DNA of 6,565 bases from Armatimonadota bacterium (GTDB lineage Bacteria > Armatimonadota > UBA10988): contig JACPDV010000386.1 of the NCBI GenBank assembly GCA_016183835.1, positions 1 through 6,565 of the forward strand, read 5' to 3'. Positions within the stretch are counted from its first letter, which is position 1. Each line of letters starts with the position of its first letter. Below, one piece after another: positions 4,637 through 6,565 of this stretch. The position numbers and the translations under genes were made by a program. The notes under the pieces were generated by a model that ran no database searches, had not been told where the DNA came from, and saw nothing but the letters and a program-made list of their open reading frames with translations.

Positions 4637-6565
4637 CCCCGCGGCGCTGGTGCTGCCTCTGGCTGGCGGCGCTCCCGGCCCTGGCCGGCCCGGACGTGGT
4701 GCCGCAGACCGGGCACTCCGAGGCGCTTCGGCAGCTCGCCTTCTCACCCGGCGGCAACCTCCTCGCCACGGCCGGCCGCGACCGCGCCGTGCTCCTCTGG
4801 GATCTGGCCACGGGCGCGCTCCGGCGGCGGCTGACCGGCCACACGGGCGAGGTCCGCGCGCTGGCCTTCAGCCCCGACGGCCAGCTCCTCGCCTCGGCCG
4901 GCGACGACCGCAACGTGATCCTCCGCGACCCGGCGAGCGGCGCGATCGTGCGCTGGATCGAGGCGGAGGCACCGGTCACCTGCCTCGCGTTCAGCCCGGA
5001 CGGCGCGTCCTTCGCCGCGGGCAACATGGAACGCCGGGCGCAGATCTGGGACGTGGCCACCGGCCAGGAGGGCGCCGCGCTGCACGGGCACACCCATGTG
5101 GTGACCGGGGTCGCCTTCGTGCCCGACGGCCGGACGCTGGTCACGGGCAGCTTGGACGGGAGCGTGCGGTTCTGGGATCCCACCGGCGGTCTGTTGCGCA
5201 ACCTGCCCGCAGGCTCGCCGCTGAAGGGGATCGCGCTCAGTGCGGACGGGCATCTGCTGGCCACGGTGGGCGCGAGCGTCAGGCTGTGGGACGCGCTCAC
5301 CGGCGAGTCACGCGGCACGCCGGGCGACGCCGAGCTGCCGGCGGAGTGTGTGCGTTTCAGCCCGGACGGCACACTCCTGGCCACGGGCGGAGCGAACGGT
5401 GCCGTGCAGGTCTGGGCGACCGCCGACCGCCGGCTGGTCCGGACGCTCGACGCGGGCGCGGGCGCGGGCACGGTGACGGCGGTGGCGTTCAGCGTCGACG
5501 GGACGCTGCTGGCCGCGGGCGCCGACCGCGGCGCGGCGCGAGTGTGGGACGCCGCCGGCGGGTTGCGGCAGGTGCTCGCCAGCCGGGTCGCGCCGCTCCG
5601 CGCGGTGGCGATAAGCGCCGACGGCAAGCGGCTGCTGGCCGGTGGCGACGACGGCCGTCCGCGGCTCTGGAATCTGGCGGCGGCGACGATGCTGCCGCCC
5701 TTCGCCGGCACGGGCGCGGTGCGCTGCGCGGCGTTCAGCCCGGACGGCAGCCTGGCGGCCACCGGCGGCACGGACCGGCAGGTTCACCTGTGGGACGCCG
5801 CGGCGGGCAAGGAGCTGGCTGGCGTGCCGAGCCTGGCCGGCTGGGTGGAGGCGGTGGCCTTCGACCCGAGCGGCAAGCGGCTCGCCTATGCCGGCGCTGA
5901 CGGGGTGGTCCGCCTGCTCGAGGTGCCATCGGGGAAGGAGCTGTCGGCGCTCAGCAGCACGCCCACCACCTGGGTTGAAGCGCTGGCCTGGAGTCCCGAC
6001 GGGAAGCTGCTCGCCTCCGGCGGGCTCGGCGGTCTGGTGACCTTCTGGGATCCGCGCAAGGCCGTCGCGATCCGCTCGTTCCGGCCGCACGACGGCACGG
6101 TGACGGGGCTGGCCTTCGCGCGCGACGGCGGCGCGTTGCTGACCGCCGGCACCGACGGCGCCGTGAGGCAGTGGGTGATTCCCGCCCTGACGCCCGCCCC
6201 ACCGGTGCTGTGGGGCGAGCGCGCGGCGACGTGCCTGGCGGTCGGCGGCGGCAGGGTCGTGGCGGGTGGCCGGGACGGCGCGGCTGTCTTGCGAGATCTT
6301 GCCGCCGCCAGTGCCCCGGCGGCTCTGGAGGGCCACGGCGCGGCGGTGACGGCGGTGGCCTGCCGGGCGGACGGCGTGCTCTTCGCCACCGCCGGCGAGG
6401 ACGGGGCCGTGCGAGTCTGGGACGGCGCGGGCAGCTTGCGAGCGACGCTCTATGGGCTCGGCGACGACTGGCTGGCGGTCGCGGCGGACGGCGCCTACAC
6501 GGGCTCCGCCGACGGCGTGAAGCTGCTGCGCGTGTTTCCCGCCGACCAGCTCGAGGCGCTCCACC
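4627..6565 (+). CDS. Secreted WD40-repeat protein, 14 repeats, C-terminus beyond the window
   Basis: Frame 1 is open from 4498 to the window end without a stop. Starting at GTG 4627, the protein has a signal peptide (TPRR, then a hydrophobic stretch, likely cleavage after Ala20), so it is probably exported. Fourteen WD40 repeats of about 41 residues follow from residue 34 to about 614, each carrying forms of LAFSPDG, LLATGG and WD. Eight keep the terminal WD dipeptide; repeats 2, 10, 12 and 13 are the most degenerate. Fourteen blades fit two seven-bladed beta-propellers, a protein-interaction scaffold. The last visible part (WLAVAADGAYTGSADG, from residue 615) resembles the segment that follows WD40 arrays in some large bacterial multidomain proteins, so another domain may come next. 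The start is uncertain: the GTG lacks its own ribosome site, while the good site serves the ATG at 4592 in another frame. Binding partners are unknown. The family is certain; the start and C-terminus are not. Confidence 0.88.
   Translation, partial: MGLTPRRWCCLWLAALPALAGPDVVPQTGHSEALRQLAFSPGGNLLATAGRDRAVLLWDLATGALRRRLTGHTGEVRALAFSPDGQLLASAGDDRNVILRDPASGAIVRWIEAEAPVTCLAFSPDGASFAAGNMERRAQIWDVATGQEGAALHGHTHVVTGVAFVPDGRTLVTGSLDGSVRFWDPTGGLLRNLPAGSPLKGIALSADGHLLATVGASVRLWDALTGESRGTPGDAELPAECVRFSPDGTLLATGGANGAVQVWATADRRLVRTLDAGAGAGTVTAVAFSVDGTLLAAGADRGAARVWDAAGGLRQVLASRVAPLRAVAISADGKRLLAGGDDGRPRLWNLAAATMLPPFAGTGAVRCAAFSPDGSLAATGGTDRQVHLWDAAAGKELAGVPSLAGWVEAVAFDPSGKRLAYAGADGVVRLLEVPSGKELSALSSTPTTWVEALAWSPDGKLLASGGLGGLVTFWDPRKAVAIRSFRPHDGTVTGLAFARDGGALLTAGTDGAVRQWVIPALTPAPPVLWGERAATCLAVGGGRVVAGGRDGAAVLRDLAAASAPAALEGHGAAVTAVACRADGVLFATAGEDGAVRVWDGAGSLRATLYGLGDDWLAVAADGAYTGSADGVKLLRVFPADQLEALH

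Noticed and set aside
4566..5771. 401-codon minus-strand open frame
   Set aside because: Ser/Ala/Pro-rich shadow, antisense to the WD40 gene, starting inside a repeat.
3477..5900. 807-codon plus-strand open frame
   Set aside because: It is antisense to the hydrolase and then the +2 shadow of the WD40 gene. Its composition is Arg/Ala/Pro-rich with no domain, whereas the overlapped frames show clear catalytic motifs and WD40 repeats.
5308..6564. 418-codon minus-strand open frame with apparent internal repeats
   Set aside because: The periodicity is the complement of the WD40 repeat pattern. There is no recognisable domain and no ribosome site was sought beyond this; it is a shadow.

Overview
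This is a very GC-rich bacterial window (about 70% by eye, not computed). Four features together suggest an environmental bacterium of the Planctomycetota type or a relative: a GH123/DUF4091-type glycosidase, an acetyl-xylan-esterase-like alpha/beta hydrolase, a small lipoprotein, and a secreted protein with many WD40 repeats. This placement is an inference; there is no rRNA or other marker gene to test it.

Layout. (1) Bases 1-1744, plus strand: the 3' part of a GH123/DUF4091 gene. Its start lies upstream of the window, and it is broken near base 1006 just before the catalytic Asp-Glu pair. (2) A 7-bp GC hairpin (1745-1762) lies between convergent genes. (3) Minus strand, 2266-1785: a two-gene operon with a DUF4258-like putative toxin followed by its small partner, overlapping by ATGA. 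A promoter-like pair sits close enough to the start codon to suggest a leaderless mRNA. (4) Minus strand, 3254-2520: a lipoprotein with an Ig-like fold. (5) Minus strand, 4505-3429: an alpha/beta hydrolase with a complete Ser-Asp-His triad. (6) Plus strand from about 4592 or 4627 to the window end: a secreted 14-repeat WD40 protein, truncated at the right edge. It is divergent from the hydrolase and has a clear promoter-like pair.

The main non-obvious structure is a diverged direct repeat of about 276 bp (2209-2484 and 3304-3581, constant offset 1094-1097 bp). Each copy carries a hydrolase 3' end, a spacer and a toxin 5' end. In the right copy the hydrolase is intact and the toxin is a frameshifted stub. 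In the left copy the toxin is intact and the hydrolase end is a frameshifted relic that has lost its catalytic His. The lipoprotein gene lies exactly between the copies. It therefore looks like a gene inserted into, or duplicated within, an ancestral hydrolase-toxin-antitoxin junction.

Functionally, the glycosidase and esterase would fit a polysaccharide or ester-sugar degradation neighbourhood, with the lipoprotein and WD40 protein as envelope or secreted components. Nothing in the sequence proves that they work together. I see no RNA gene, CRISPR array, transposase or phage gene.
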